A stretch of 46,461 bases of DNA, from the NCBI GenBank assembly GCA_016199545.1, contig JACQGN010000009.1:1-46461 (forward strand). Direction: 5' to 3'. Below, piece after piece: positions 1 through 7,035 of this stretch (position 1 is its first letter; each line of letters opens with the position of its first letter). The notes beneath the pieces are model-generated. The model searched no databases, was not told the DNA's origin, and saw only the letters and a list, made by a program, of their open reading frames with translations. A program made the position numbers and the translations under genes. Source of the stretch: Betaproteobacteria bacterium (lineage in GTDB: Bacteria > Pseudomonadota > Gammaproteobacteria > Burkholderiales > SG8-41).

Positions 1-116
1 GCATACCGCCAGTTTCTAGCACACTGGACGCCACTGTACAACCCCTTTCCCTACGAAAGATGTGTAGATACCTATGCCTTGAAGGGGAGGGACCGGATTC
101 CTTGACCGCGTAAACG

Positions 117-2408
117 TTAACGAGCGGTCCCGTTGATCGCCCGCCAAAGCTTCGCCGGCGTGAGCGGCATATCAAGGTCCTTGATGCCGAACGGGCGCAC
201 CGCATCGAGCACCGCGCCAACCAGCACCGGAATCGAAGCGGTGCAGCCGGATTCGCCGACGCCCTTGACGCCGAGCGGGCTCACCTTGCTCGCGGTGGGA
301 TGTTCTTCCCCGCGAATCTCCGGGATCAGGCCCGCGCGCGGCATGTAGTAGTCCATGAAGGTCGCCGTCAGCGGTTGTCCCGTCTCCGGGTCGTAAATAA
401 CCTTCTCGCCGAAGACCTGTCCCGCGCCCTGCACAATGCCGCCGTGCAGTTGCCCTTCGACGATGGCATGGTTGATGACGACGCCGATGTCGTCGACCGC
501 GCAATACGACATGACCTCGGTCGCGCCGGTCTCCGGGTCGACTTCGACTTCGGCGATGTGACATCCGTTCGGATACGTGGAACCGAACTTGCCATCCGCC
601 ATGAAGCTCAGCGTCTTCTCTTTCGCCAGGTCCGCGAGCTTCACCGTCCTGGGCGATTCACGAGTGCGAAACGTCCCCTTTGCGTATTCCACCTGCGAGG
701 GTTCGACACCCAGTTCCAGGGCCGCCAGCGCCTTGCCTTCTTCGACGAGCTTCTTCGCCGCAAGGTGGCACACGCTGCCGGCGCCGACGGTGCTGCGCGA
801 ACCGCCGGTGCCGTTCCCCTTGAGCCTCGTACCGGGCGCGCACTCTACGATCTTCACCCGCTCGATCGGGATCTCCAGCGCATCCGCGACGATCTGTGCG
901 AACGTCGTCTCGTGACTCTGTCCCTGCGACTTGGCGACCGTGAATGCGCTGACCGTGCCGCTCGCGTCGAGCTGAATCTCGACCTCGTCCTGCGGGGCGT
1001 TGCCGAGGCCGGTATTCTCGATGACCGTCGATATGCCGATGCCGCGCAGCTTCCCGGCCTTCTTCGATTTGGCGCGCCGGCCCGCGAAGCCCTTCCAGTC
1101 GGCGAGCTTGAGCGCCTTTTCGAGCACACCCGGCAGGTCGGCGATCTCGTAGCTGCCGCCGGTCGGCGACGTGTACGGGAAGGCCGACGGGGGAATGAAG
1201 TTACGCCGGCGCAGCTCAGCCGGGTCAACGTCAAGCTCCGCGGCGGCCTGGTTGACGAGGCGCTCGACGGTGTACGCGATATCCGGCCGTCCGGCGCCGC
1301 GATAGGCGCCGATGGGTGTGGTGTTCGTGATGGGAATGCGATACGTCCCGTACAGCGCCGGAATGCGGTACACGCCCGTCATGCAGTTAGTCGTATTGCG
1401 GATGTGCCCCTGCGCGCCCGGCGAGAGGTACGCGCCCAGGTCGACGATCCAGTCGATGCGCATCGCCAGGAACTTCCCGTCCTTGTCGAGCGCGAGCTGG
1501 CCGTGGGCGATCATGTTGCGGCCGTGCGTGTCGGTCATCAGGCCTTCCGTGCGCGTGGCGGTCCACTTCACCGGCGCGCCGAGCGTCTTCGCGGCGATCA
1601 TGAGCGCGGCGTATTCCGGATAGGCGCCCGAGCGCTGGCCGAAGCCGCCGCCGACGTCGCGCGCCTCGAAGACGAGCTTCTCCGGCGGCACTTTGGTGTA
1701 GTTCGAGAGCTGCGAGCGCTGCGTGCCGACGCCCTGCATCGGGGTGTGGATCCGATACGATTCCGTGGCCGCGTCGTAGGCGACGTGGCACGCCCGCGGC
1801 TCCATGGGATTCGGCGCAACGCGCGTCGATACGACTTTGGCGCGGGTGATGTGCGCCGCGGCCGCAAACGCCGCTTCGACGGCCTTTTCGTCGCCGATCT
1901 CGGACTCCCACGCGAGATTGCCCGGCACTTCGTCGGAGAGTTGCGGCGCGCCCTCTTTGAGCGCACCTTCGGGATCGGTGACGCTCCGGAGGTCGCGGTA
2001 CTCGACTTCAACGAGCTCGGCGGCGTCCTGCGCGGCCGCCGCGCTGTCGGCGACGACCAGCGCCACGGCTTCTCCGACAAAGCGTACCTTCTTGTGCGCG
2101 AGCACCGGGCGCTCCGGCGACCTCGCCTTCATGCCGTTCTTGCCGATGAACGCCATGGTGTGCGGCGCCCGGACGTATCCGGCGCGCACCGCGTCTTCGC
2201 CGGTGAACACGCGCTTCACGCCGGGGAAGGCCGCCGCGTTCTTCGTGTCCACCGAGACGATCTCGGCGTGGGCGCGGTCAGATCGCACGAAATGGCCGTA
2301 GAGCTGGCCGGGCACGTTCCAGTCCGAGGCGTACCTGCCGGCGCCGGTGATGAGGCGGACGTCCTCAACGCGGCGGCCGTCGTGATGGTCGTGGGTTTTG
2401 TTGCTCAT
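117..2408 (-). CDS. CoxL-like molybdenum hydroxylase large subunit (xanthine dehydrogenase family)
   Basis: This is the molybdopterin-cytosine-dinucleotide-binding large subunit of a xanthine dehydrogenase/CO-dehydrogenase family hydroxylase, 763 aa, the usual length. The sequence shows a GGGFGQ loop near residue 253, AYRGAGR at 368-374 and GVGES with the conserved catalytic-type Glu near 719. AYRGAGR is the motif of form II CoxL-like enzymes, not the AYxCSFR of true CO dehydrogenase, so the substrate is probably an organic molecule; CO is unlikely. The ATG at 2408 is chosen over the track start at 2441 because GGAGGAG lies 11 nt upstream. No FeS or FAD subunit is adjacent on its right; partners could lie left of the window. 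The family call is secure, the substrate unknown. Confidence 0.9.
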   Translation of the reverse strand: MSNKTHDHHDGRRVEDVRLITGAGRYASDWNVPGQLYGHFVRSDRAHAEIVSVDTKNAAAFPGVKRVFTGEDAVRAGYVRAPHTMAFIGKNGMKARSPERPVLAHKKVRFVGEAVALVVADSAAAAQDAAELVEVEYRDLRSVTDPEGALKEGAPQLSDEVPGNLAWESEIGDEKAVEAAFAAAAHITRAKVVSTRVAPNPMEPRACHVAYDAATESYRIHTPMQGVGTQRSQLSNYTKVPPEKLVFEARDVGGGFGQRSGAYPEYAALMIAAKTLGAPVKWTATRTEGLMTDTHGRNMIAHGQLALDKDGKFLAMRIDWIVDLGAYLSPGAQGHIRNTTNCMTGVYRIPALYGTYRIPITNTTPIGAYRGAGRPDIAYTVERLVNQAAAELDVDPAELRRRNFIPPSAFPYTSPTGGSYEIADLPGVLEKALKLADWKGFAGRRAKSKKAGKLRGIGISTVIENTGLGNAPQDEVEIQLDASGTVSAFTVAKSQGQSHETTFAQIVADALEIPIERVKIVECAPGTRLKGNGTGGSRSTVGAGSVCHLAAKKLVEEGKALAALELGVEPSQVEYAKGTFRTRESPRTVKLADLAKEKTLSFMADGKFGSTYPNGCHIAEVEVDPETGATEVMSYCAVDDIGVVINHAIVEGQLHGGIVQGAGQVFGEKVIYDPETGQPLTATFMDYYMPRAGLIPEIRGEEHPTASKVSPLGVKGVGESGCTASIPVLVGAVLDAVRPFGIKDLDMPLTPAKLWRAINGTAR

Positions 2409-2549
2409 GGCGTTTCTTGCTCCTCCCGGTTTTGGCGGCATACTGCGAGTCTAAATCAACTGTGATTAAAAAGGGGCCAGGATCGCTTGTCGTGTCACGT
2501 GTCACTTACCTCAAGCTTCCCGACTAGAACGGCTTCTTCCGCGTCGGGT

Positions 2550-3434
2550 TCAACGCTCGGCGGCCACTTTCAGGTCCATCGTACCGATGCCCTCGATGGT
2601 GCCCTTCAGGTGATCGCCGTCGGCGAGCTTCGATACGCCGGCCGGCGTGCCGGTCGTGATCAGGGTCCCGGGCTGCAACGTCAGCGCGGCTGACAGGAAG
2701 CGGATCAGGTCGCGCAGGCCGTTGATCATGTCGGCGGTGTGCGCGTGCATCACGTTCCTGCCGTTCTGCTCGACGTCGATGTGGAGATCCTGCGGCTCGC
2801 GGATCTCGTCGCGCGTCACGATCCACGGCCCGAGTCCGCAGAACGTGTCGAAGCCCTTGCGGATGTTGCGGGTGTTGTGGAATCCCTTGCCCCAGGGATC
2901 GCGGATGCTGATGTCCCAGCACATGGTGTAACCGTACACCCAGTCGAGCGCCTGCGCCACCGGCACCTTGCGCGCCGGGCGGCCGATGACGGCGCATAGC
3001 TCGCATTCGAAATCGACGTGCCGCGCGATCTTCGGCAGTATCACGGTACCGCCGGGCCCGATGATGGACGAGGCTGGCTTCAGAAACAGCTCCGCCATCA
3101 GGTCGTCGCTCGAGAGCTTCGAGCGGTCGTAGCCGCCGACGCGTTCGATCATCTCCGCCTGGTGGGCGCGGTAGTTGGCGGCCGCGGCCCAGATCGCCGG
3201 CGGATGGTCGAGGGGCGCGAGCAGCCGCGCCGAGGCGAGCGCGACCGGCTCTTCCTGGCGCGCGGACGCAAGCGCTGTGGCAGCCGACGGATGGTTCGCA
3301 AGCGCATCGACGACTTCCGCCATGGTCGCACCCGCGCGTGACGCGCCCGCGGCGGCCAGCGCGTCGGAAAGCGGATAGATCAGGCCGCCCTCGATCAGTC
3401 CCGGCGCGCCGTCGTCGTAACAGCAAATCTTCAT
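2550..3434 (-). CDS. Fumarylacetoacetate hydrolase (FAH) family protein
   Basis: A 294-aa protein of the FAH superfamily, whose members hydrolyse or isomerise acylpyruvate-type C-C bonds with a divalent metal. The C-terminal two thirds (about 95-290) form the FAH fold: DFECELCAVIG supplies acidic metal ligands, followed by the WDIS, GKGFHNT and GLGPWIVT segments and the terminal TTGTPAGVS turn typical of the family. A GAGGG sits 4 nt before the ATG. It lies 141 nt upstream of the molybdenum hydroxylase on the same strand, so the two may act on one aromatic or heterocyclic compound. The large ORF 2524-3426 is an overlapping frame shadow. Specificity cannot be assigned from sequence. Confidence 0.88.
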   Translation of the reverse strand: MKICCYDDGAPGLIEGGLIYPLSDALAAAGASRAGATMAEVVDALANHPSAATALASARQEEPVALASARLLAPLDHPPAIWAAAANYRAHQAEMIERVGGYDRSKLSSDDLMAELFLKPASSIIGPGGTVILPKIARHVDFECELCAVIGRPARKVPVAQALDWVYGYTMCWDISIRDPWGKGFHNTRNIRKGFDTFCGLGPWIVTRDEIREPQDLHIDVEQNGRNVMHAHTADMINGLRDLIRFLSAALTLQPGTLITTGTPAGVSKLADGDHLKGTIEGIGTMDLKVAAER

Positions 3435-3459
3435 TGAACCCTCGTGTCGGTCTGGCGTG

Positions 3460-3522
3460 CTACTTGGTGAGCGTCAGCAGGTTGTCCGGCGCGAATGAGT
3501 CGACATGCGGCACGTCTTTCTT
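3460..3522 (-). pseudogene. Possible C-terminal gene remnant
   Basis: Reading the minus strand, about 20 codons (KKDVPHVDSFAPDNLLTLTK then TAG) look like the natural end of a protein but have no gene upstream. The sequence just 5' of it resembles a dispersed intergenic repeat (GTGCCTGGCA). I do not recognise the family. This could be a decayed C-terminus or chance coding potential in high-GC DNA. Confidence 0.22.
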
Positions 3523-3585
3523 CCGGTGGCTGCCAGGCACAGTCACTGAGGGGGGCTGGATGAAAGGGGTGACCGGCCGCAGGCC

Positions 3586-4158
3586 TTAAGAATCCGGGCG
3601 GCATTGCCTGCGCACTTCTTCCACCAGCTTGCGCGCTTCCTCCAGGTCCCGCGCGCTCAGCTTCTCCTTCAACTGGCCGAGCAACTCGGTCGGCTTGGCC
3701 CCGTTCTCCAACGCTACGGTGAGCCATGCGACTGCAAGGACACCGCTGGGCGCGACGCCGCGTCCCATGGCATAGAACAGCCCCACGTTGTACTGGGAGG
3801 CGGCATGGCCGCGCTCCGCCGCGCGCCGAAACCAGCGCAGGGCCCGCACATCGTCGCGCGGCACGAGCAGGCCCTGAGCGTACATTTCCCCGAGATAGGC
3901 CTGCGCCACGCGATCGTTCTGCTCGGCGGCGCGCCGGTACCACAGCACTGCCGTAGCGCCATCCTGCGGCACGCCCAGGCCATTTTCGTAGAGCAACCCG
4001 AGATTGAACTGGGCATTGACGTTGCCCTTCTCGGCGAGGGGTTGCCATGCGCGCAGCGCCGCGCCATAGTCACCCGCTCCCGCGGCGGCGACTCCGGATT
4101 CAAAGTCCGCGGCCGCGGTAAGCGGGAGGGCTAGCAGCAGCAGGAAAAGAAGCCGCAT
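3586..4158 (-). CDS. Secreted Sel1-repeat protein
   Basis: A 190-aa protein with a hydrophobic leader (MRLLFLLLLALPLTAAA) predicted to send it to the periplasm, followed by Sel1-like (TPR-related) repeats of about 36 residues such as NAQFNLGLLYENGLGVPQD and VAQAYLGEMYAQGLLVPRD. Sel1 repeats form solenoids for protein-protein contacts and have no catalysis of their own. The ATG at 4158 is preferred to the track start at 4182 because it gives a cleaner signal peptide. The gene stands alone, with a 151-nt gap to the FAH gene downstream. Function beyond scaffold or adaptor cannot be inferred. Confidence 0.85.
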   Translation of the reverse strand: MRLLFLLLLALPLTAAADFESGVAAAGAGDYGAALRAWQPLAEKGNVNAQFNLGLLYENGLGVPQDGATAVLWYRRAAEQNDRVAQAYLGEMYAQGLLVPRDDVRALRWFRRAAERGHAASQYNVGLFYAMGRGVAPSGVLAVAWLTVALENGAKPTELLGQLKEKLSARDLEEARKLVEEVRRQCRPDS

Positions 4159-4367
4159 GATTCGCCTTGGGAGTCTGCGCATTGTAATCGCGTGCCGGGC
4201 TTCCGATGATCCGCGATTGCGGTATCGGTTACCTCGGCCCGAAGCAATCTCGTTGCAGGCAACGCAACCGCGGCCAGCCGCGAGATCGCCGCGTCGTCGA
4301 CTCCTCGCGATGACAGCAGGCGCCGTGCCCGCCGCAGATTACTGACAGCAATTTACGGGACACGATA

Positions 4368-5210
4368 CTAGCTCTTCTTCGGCGACCAGCCATAGGCCTT
4401 GGCGCAGGCACCGCCCATCAGCATCGCCCGTTCACTGTCGGTGAGGCGGTTGGTCTGGCGGAAGGGCTCGACGGCCTGCTCGAAGTTGACGACCGCGAAG
4501 GCGCGGGTCCAGTCGGTGCCCCACAGGCAGCGCTCGAAACCCCAGGCGTCGAACACGCGGGAGAGTGGGTCCCAGATGTCCGGGAAGGGATACGGCTCCT
4601 TGGACAGCGTGCAGGCGCCGCTCACCTTGATCACCGCGTTCTTGCGCTTCGCGAGCTCCAGCACCTTCGGCAGCTCGGCCCAGGGCTCACGCGGGGCGGG
4701 CGGCGTGCGCGGCTGCATGAGACCCAGATGGTCGATGATGAAGCGCGTGTCGGGGTGGCGGTCGACGAGCGCCGTGCCCGCGTCGAGGTTGCCCCAGCAC
4801 AGCATGTTGACCGGAAAGTCGTGCCGCACGGCTGCGCGCAGTACCCGGTCGAGGCCCTGCTCGCTCGGGCTGCGTCCCGGATCCTTCGTCACGATGATGC
4901 GGATGCCGACGGTGCCCGGCGTCTTCTTCCACTCCGCGATGACGTCGTCCACGGCCGGATCGTCCGCGTCGACCGGCTTGACGATGGCGAACCGGCCGGG
5001 ATGGGCCCGTTGCACTTCCACCGCATAGCTGGCGTCGTACCGGTACATGGAAAACGCGGAGATGAAGATCGCGCCGTCGATACCGAGCTTGTCCATCGCC
5101 GCCGCCATCTCGTCGCCGGTGGCATGAGGGGGCCAGTTCGGCACATTGTGCCAGGGCCGTTTTGGCGTGTTCGCCTCGTAGCAGTGCACCTGCGAATCGA
5201 TGATAGGCAT
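4368..5210 (-). CDS. Amidohydrolase (amidohydrolase_2 / TIM-barrel metal hydrolase)
   Basis: A 280-aa amidohydrolase-2 family protein, a cytosolic metal-dependent hydrolase or decarboxylase. It opens with DSQVHCY in place of the classical DxHxH, and carries FIIDHLG and WGTDWTR, where a conserved His and Asp line the barrel. Relatives include dicarboxylate lactonases and decarboxylases of aromatic-acid breakdown; the substrate here is not determinable. Its last ~35 codons recur, about 80-85% identical at DNA level, as a remnant at 17458-17572. A 198-bp repeat sits 37 nt upstream of the start, so any promoter lies in or very near the repeat. Confidence 0.85.
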   Translation of the reverse strand: MPIIDSQVHCYEANTPKRPWHNVPNWPPHATGDEMAAAMDKLGIDGAIFISAFSMYRYDASYAVEVQRAHPGRFAIVKPVDADDPAVDDVIAEWKKTPGTVGIRIIVTKDPGRSPSEQGLDRVLRAAVRHDFPVNMLCWGNLDAGTALVDRHPDTRFIIDHLGLMQPRTPPAPREPWAELPKVLELAKRKNAVIKVSGACTLSKEPYPFPDIWDPLSRVFDAWGFERCLWGTDWTRAFAVVNFEQAVEPFRQTNRLTDSERAMLMGGACAKAYGWSPKKS

Positions 5211-5247
5211 CGGGAAGCTCCTCTGTGCTAAGGGGAATAGAGACTGC

Positions 5248-5445
5248 TAGCAGCCTGTCGGACTCAGCGGTCCGCACAGGCTGCTATAAGCAAAACCGAC
5301 TGACAATTCATAAAAACTGAGCCAAAGCGATCGAATTTGAGGAAAAGCGTGGGGGACATCGCATAGTTTTCATCATTTTCTCGCACTTCTCCCGGCACCG
5401 GTTTTGCATAAGGAGTTTGTCGGGGCTAAGTCCGACAAATTCCTA
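5248..5445 (+). repeat. Hairpin-ended 198-bp repeat (MITE-like), copy A
   Basis: Begins with the hairpin TAGCAGCCTGTCGGAC...GCACAGGCTGCTA (5248-5286) and ends with a second hairpin AAGGAGTTTGTCGG...CCGACAAATTCCT. Just inside them lie GCAAAACCG and CGGTTTTGC, a further inverted pair. An inverted full-length copy of exactly the same length lies at 43745-43942, and partial copies at 45166 and 46349. There is no convincing ORF inside. Size, structured ends and copy number fit a non-autonomous mobile element or large REP-type element; the parent transposase is not in this window. Confidence 0.8.
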
Positions 5446-5528
5446 GTGTAACTTTTCCGCGGGCGACGGTCGCTGTCAGGAAGTCGAAGCGTTACACTGA
5501 CGCCAATTTCGCATGCAGGAGAGAATCG

Positions 5529-6206
5529 ATGGCTAGCGTTGCAAGCGGCTACCTGCCCGGCGACCCGCGGTACGGGCTGAGCGGCGACGAGTTGCGCCGG
5601 TACTACAGCAAGAAGCCGGCGCAATGGGTGATCTTTGGGTGGGACGGGGCCGGCAAGGCCGGCGCGCGCGCGGCCAATATCGCCGCCCAGAAAGACTATG
5701 CGAAAGCGCTCGGTGAGCGCCTGGTCGGCTATGGACACATCGTGTCTGACGGCGCGTCCCTAACGCTGGCGACTACCTGGTTCGTCCAGCTCGACGACCG
5801 GGCCGCCGCCGAAGCATTTGTCGCCGCGGACCCTTTGAACCGTGCGGGCGTCTACGAAAAGACGGATATCCGTCGCTGGTCGAACAGCTACCTGAAGCGC
5901 GCGGCCGACTACGAGCGCAAAGGGATGCAACGATACCTATGCACCGGATCCAAAATTCCCGGCGCAGCGCCTTTCTTTGCCAGGCACCTGCACGCCCATG
6001 AGGCTTACTTCAAGAAGTACGAAGACAGCTTCATATTCCGCGGACCGCTGCGTTCGCCGGACGGAGCCGAGAATGTCGGGACCGCGCTGCTGCTCGAATT
6101 GCCCGACCGCGCGGCAGCCGAGAACTTCTGGAACAACGAGCCGTTCGCAGCGAACGGCGGTTACCAGGACGACTCGCGGATCTATCGCTGGGAATTTGGC
6201 GACTGA
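5529..6206 (+). CDS. Tandem YCII-domain protein
   Basis: A 225-aa cytosolic protein made of two YciI-like (YCII) ferredoxin-fold domains: residues ~30-120 (AQWVIFGWDG ... FVAADPLNRAGVYEKTDIRRW) and ~135-224 (MQRYLCTGSK ... NNEPFAANGGYQDDSRIYRW). Each shows the family pattern of an early 'LAxxGxLxxxGP'-like stretch and a late 'A..F...DPf...G.y' stretch. Single YCII domains are usually ~90-100 aa, so this is a duplication fusion. The biochemical role of the family is poorly defined. An excellent ribosome site (GGAGAG, 5 nt spacing) supports the ATG. It is followed after 32 nt by an NTF2-like gene, probably co-transcribed. Confidence 0.75.
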   Translation: MASVASGYLPGDPRYGLSGDELRRYYSKKPAQWVIFGWDGAGKAGARAANIAAQKDYAKALGERLVGYGHIVSDGASLTLATTWFVQLDDRAAAEAFVAADPLNRAGVYEKTDIRRWSNSYLKRAADYERKGMQRYLCTGSKIPGAAPFFARHLHAHEAYFKKYEDSFIFRGPLRSPDGAENVGTALLLELPDRAAAENFWNNEPFAANGGYQDDSRIYRWEFGD

Positions 6207-6238
6207 CCGGTCGGGAATCCTTGGACAGGGAGACGGAC

Positions 6239-6610
6239 ATGAGCAACGGACAGACGATCATCGAGCTCGACCAGAAGCGCATGACCGCGATGGCGCAGAA
6301 GGATGTCGCGGCCTTGAAGAACATGCTGTGCAAGGGGCTCGTCTACACCCATTCCTCCGGCCGCCAGGACACCAAGCAGAGCCTGCTCGACGGCATGGAA
6401 TCCGGCACGACCGTCTACACGTCGATGGTGCCCTCCGACGTCAAGGCGCAGGATTTCGGGAACGTCGTCGTGCTGACCGGCGTCGCGGCCATCAGCGTCA
6501 ATTCCCGCGGCAAGCCGAATTCGTTCCGCGTGCGGTTTACCGACGTCTATGAGAACCAGAACGGCACGTGGCGCATGGTGACCTGGCAGTCGACGAAGCT
6601 TCCCGACTAG
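6239..6610 (+). CDS. NTF2-like (DUF4440-type) small protein
   Basis: A 123-aa SnoaL/NTF2-like protein; the cone-shaped fold holds small molecules and occurs in isomerases, dehydratases and many uncharacterised proteins. The fold signature is visible as an N-terminal helix (IIELDQKRMTAMAQKDVAAL), LVYTHSSGR and the final strands RVRFTDVYENQNGTWRMVTWQS. ATG 6239 is chosen because AGGGAG precedes it by 6 nt; the track used a TTG at 6221. The last 67 nt of this gene are repeated with only two differences at 17588-17654. Function unknown. Confidence 0.8.
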   Translation: MSNGQTIIELDQKRMTAMAQKDVAALKNMLCKGLVYTHSSGRQDTKQSLLDGMESGTTVYTSMVPSDVKAQDFGNVVVLTGVAAISVNSRGKPNSFRVRFTDVYENQNGTWRMVTWQSTKLPD

Positions 6611-6662
6611 ACGCCGCCGTCTCGCCAGAGCATAGCAAGCTACCTAAATCGGGGAATATGAG

Positions 6663-6710
6663 ACAGTCGGGCTCAGCCGACAATTGGTGTCAGGGGTTTC
6701 CTGCCAGCAG
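6663..6710 (+). repeat. Two-hairpin dispersed repeat, copy 1
   Basis: ACAGTCGGGCTCAGCCGAC followed by TGTCAGGGGTTTCCTG gives two short stem-loops. A clearly related sequence occurs at 17394-17440. It lies between the convergent NTF2-like gene and the end of the minus-strand protease operon, a position where it could serve as a bidirectional terminator; there is no T-tract. Confidence 0.55.
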
Positions 6711-6724
6711 AATGAAAGACAACG

Positions 6725-6997
6725 TCAGCCCTCGGATGACTGCGCCGGGGATTTGAGCTTGCGCTGGACTTCACCCTCCACGAACTCAACATATGGCTCG
6801 CCAGACAGGAGCGAGCGAATGGCGGCCTGGCACTCCGGATCGTCTATATCGACGATGTACAGAGCGGCGAGCTCCTTGTCCTTTTCGTTCGGGAACAGCG
6901 GGCGCACGGCCGCCGCTCCGGCATGGGTGACTCTTTCGATCACTCTCTGGCGGTGTGTGGCGGTTGTCGCACCTCGGAACTTGAGTTGGAGCTTCAT
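6725..6997 (-). CDS. Small protein resembling a subtilisin propeptide/inhibitor (I9-like)
   Basis: A ~90-aa basic-to-acidic protein, last gene of the seven-gene minus-strand cluster, starting 38 nt after the subtilisin stop. The C-terminal half (LYIVDIDDPECQAAIRSLLSGEPYVEFVEGEVQRKL) has the layout of peptidase-inhibitor I9/subtilisin propeptides: strand, helix, then 'p.V.fVE.d'. This fit was judged by eye and is tentative. If right, it would be an in trans inhibitor or folding aid for the neighbouring protease. An in-frame TTG at 7009 is an alternative start; neither has an ideal ribosome site, so translational coupling is likely. No signal peptide. Confidence 0.6.
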   Translation of the reverse strand: MKLQLKFRGATTATHRQRVIERVTHAGAAAVRPLFPNEKDKELAALYIVDIDDPECQAAIRSLLSGEPYVEFVEGEVQRKLKSPAQSSEG

Positions 6998-7035
6998 TCT
7001 CCGGACCAACCGGGATTCTCGGGATTCTCCCCCGG

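Noticed and set aside
1-116. Left-edge non-coding stretch
   Set aside because: No ORF, hairpin or promoter stands out; it is only the tail after the CoxL gene.
300-2465. 721-aa plus-strand ORF opposite the molybdenum hydroxylase
   Set aside because: Arg/Leu/Asp-rich antisense shadow of the CoxL gene without any domain or ribosome site.
2524-3426. 300-aa ORF overlapping the FAH gene on the same strand
   Set aside because: Shifted frame of the FAH gene; FAH motifs are in the 2550-3434 frame.
4235-4320. GAAGCAATCTCG...CGAGATCGCC...GCGATGACAGCAG between the Sel1 and amidohydrolase genes
   Set aside because: Resembles a common dispersed proteobacterial repeat, but only one copy is seen here and it is too degraded to annotate as a feature.
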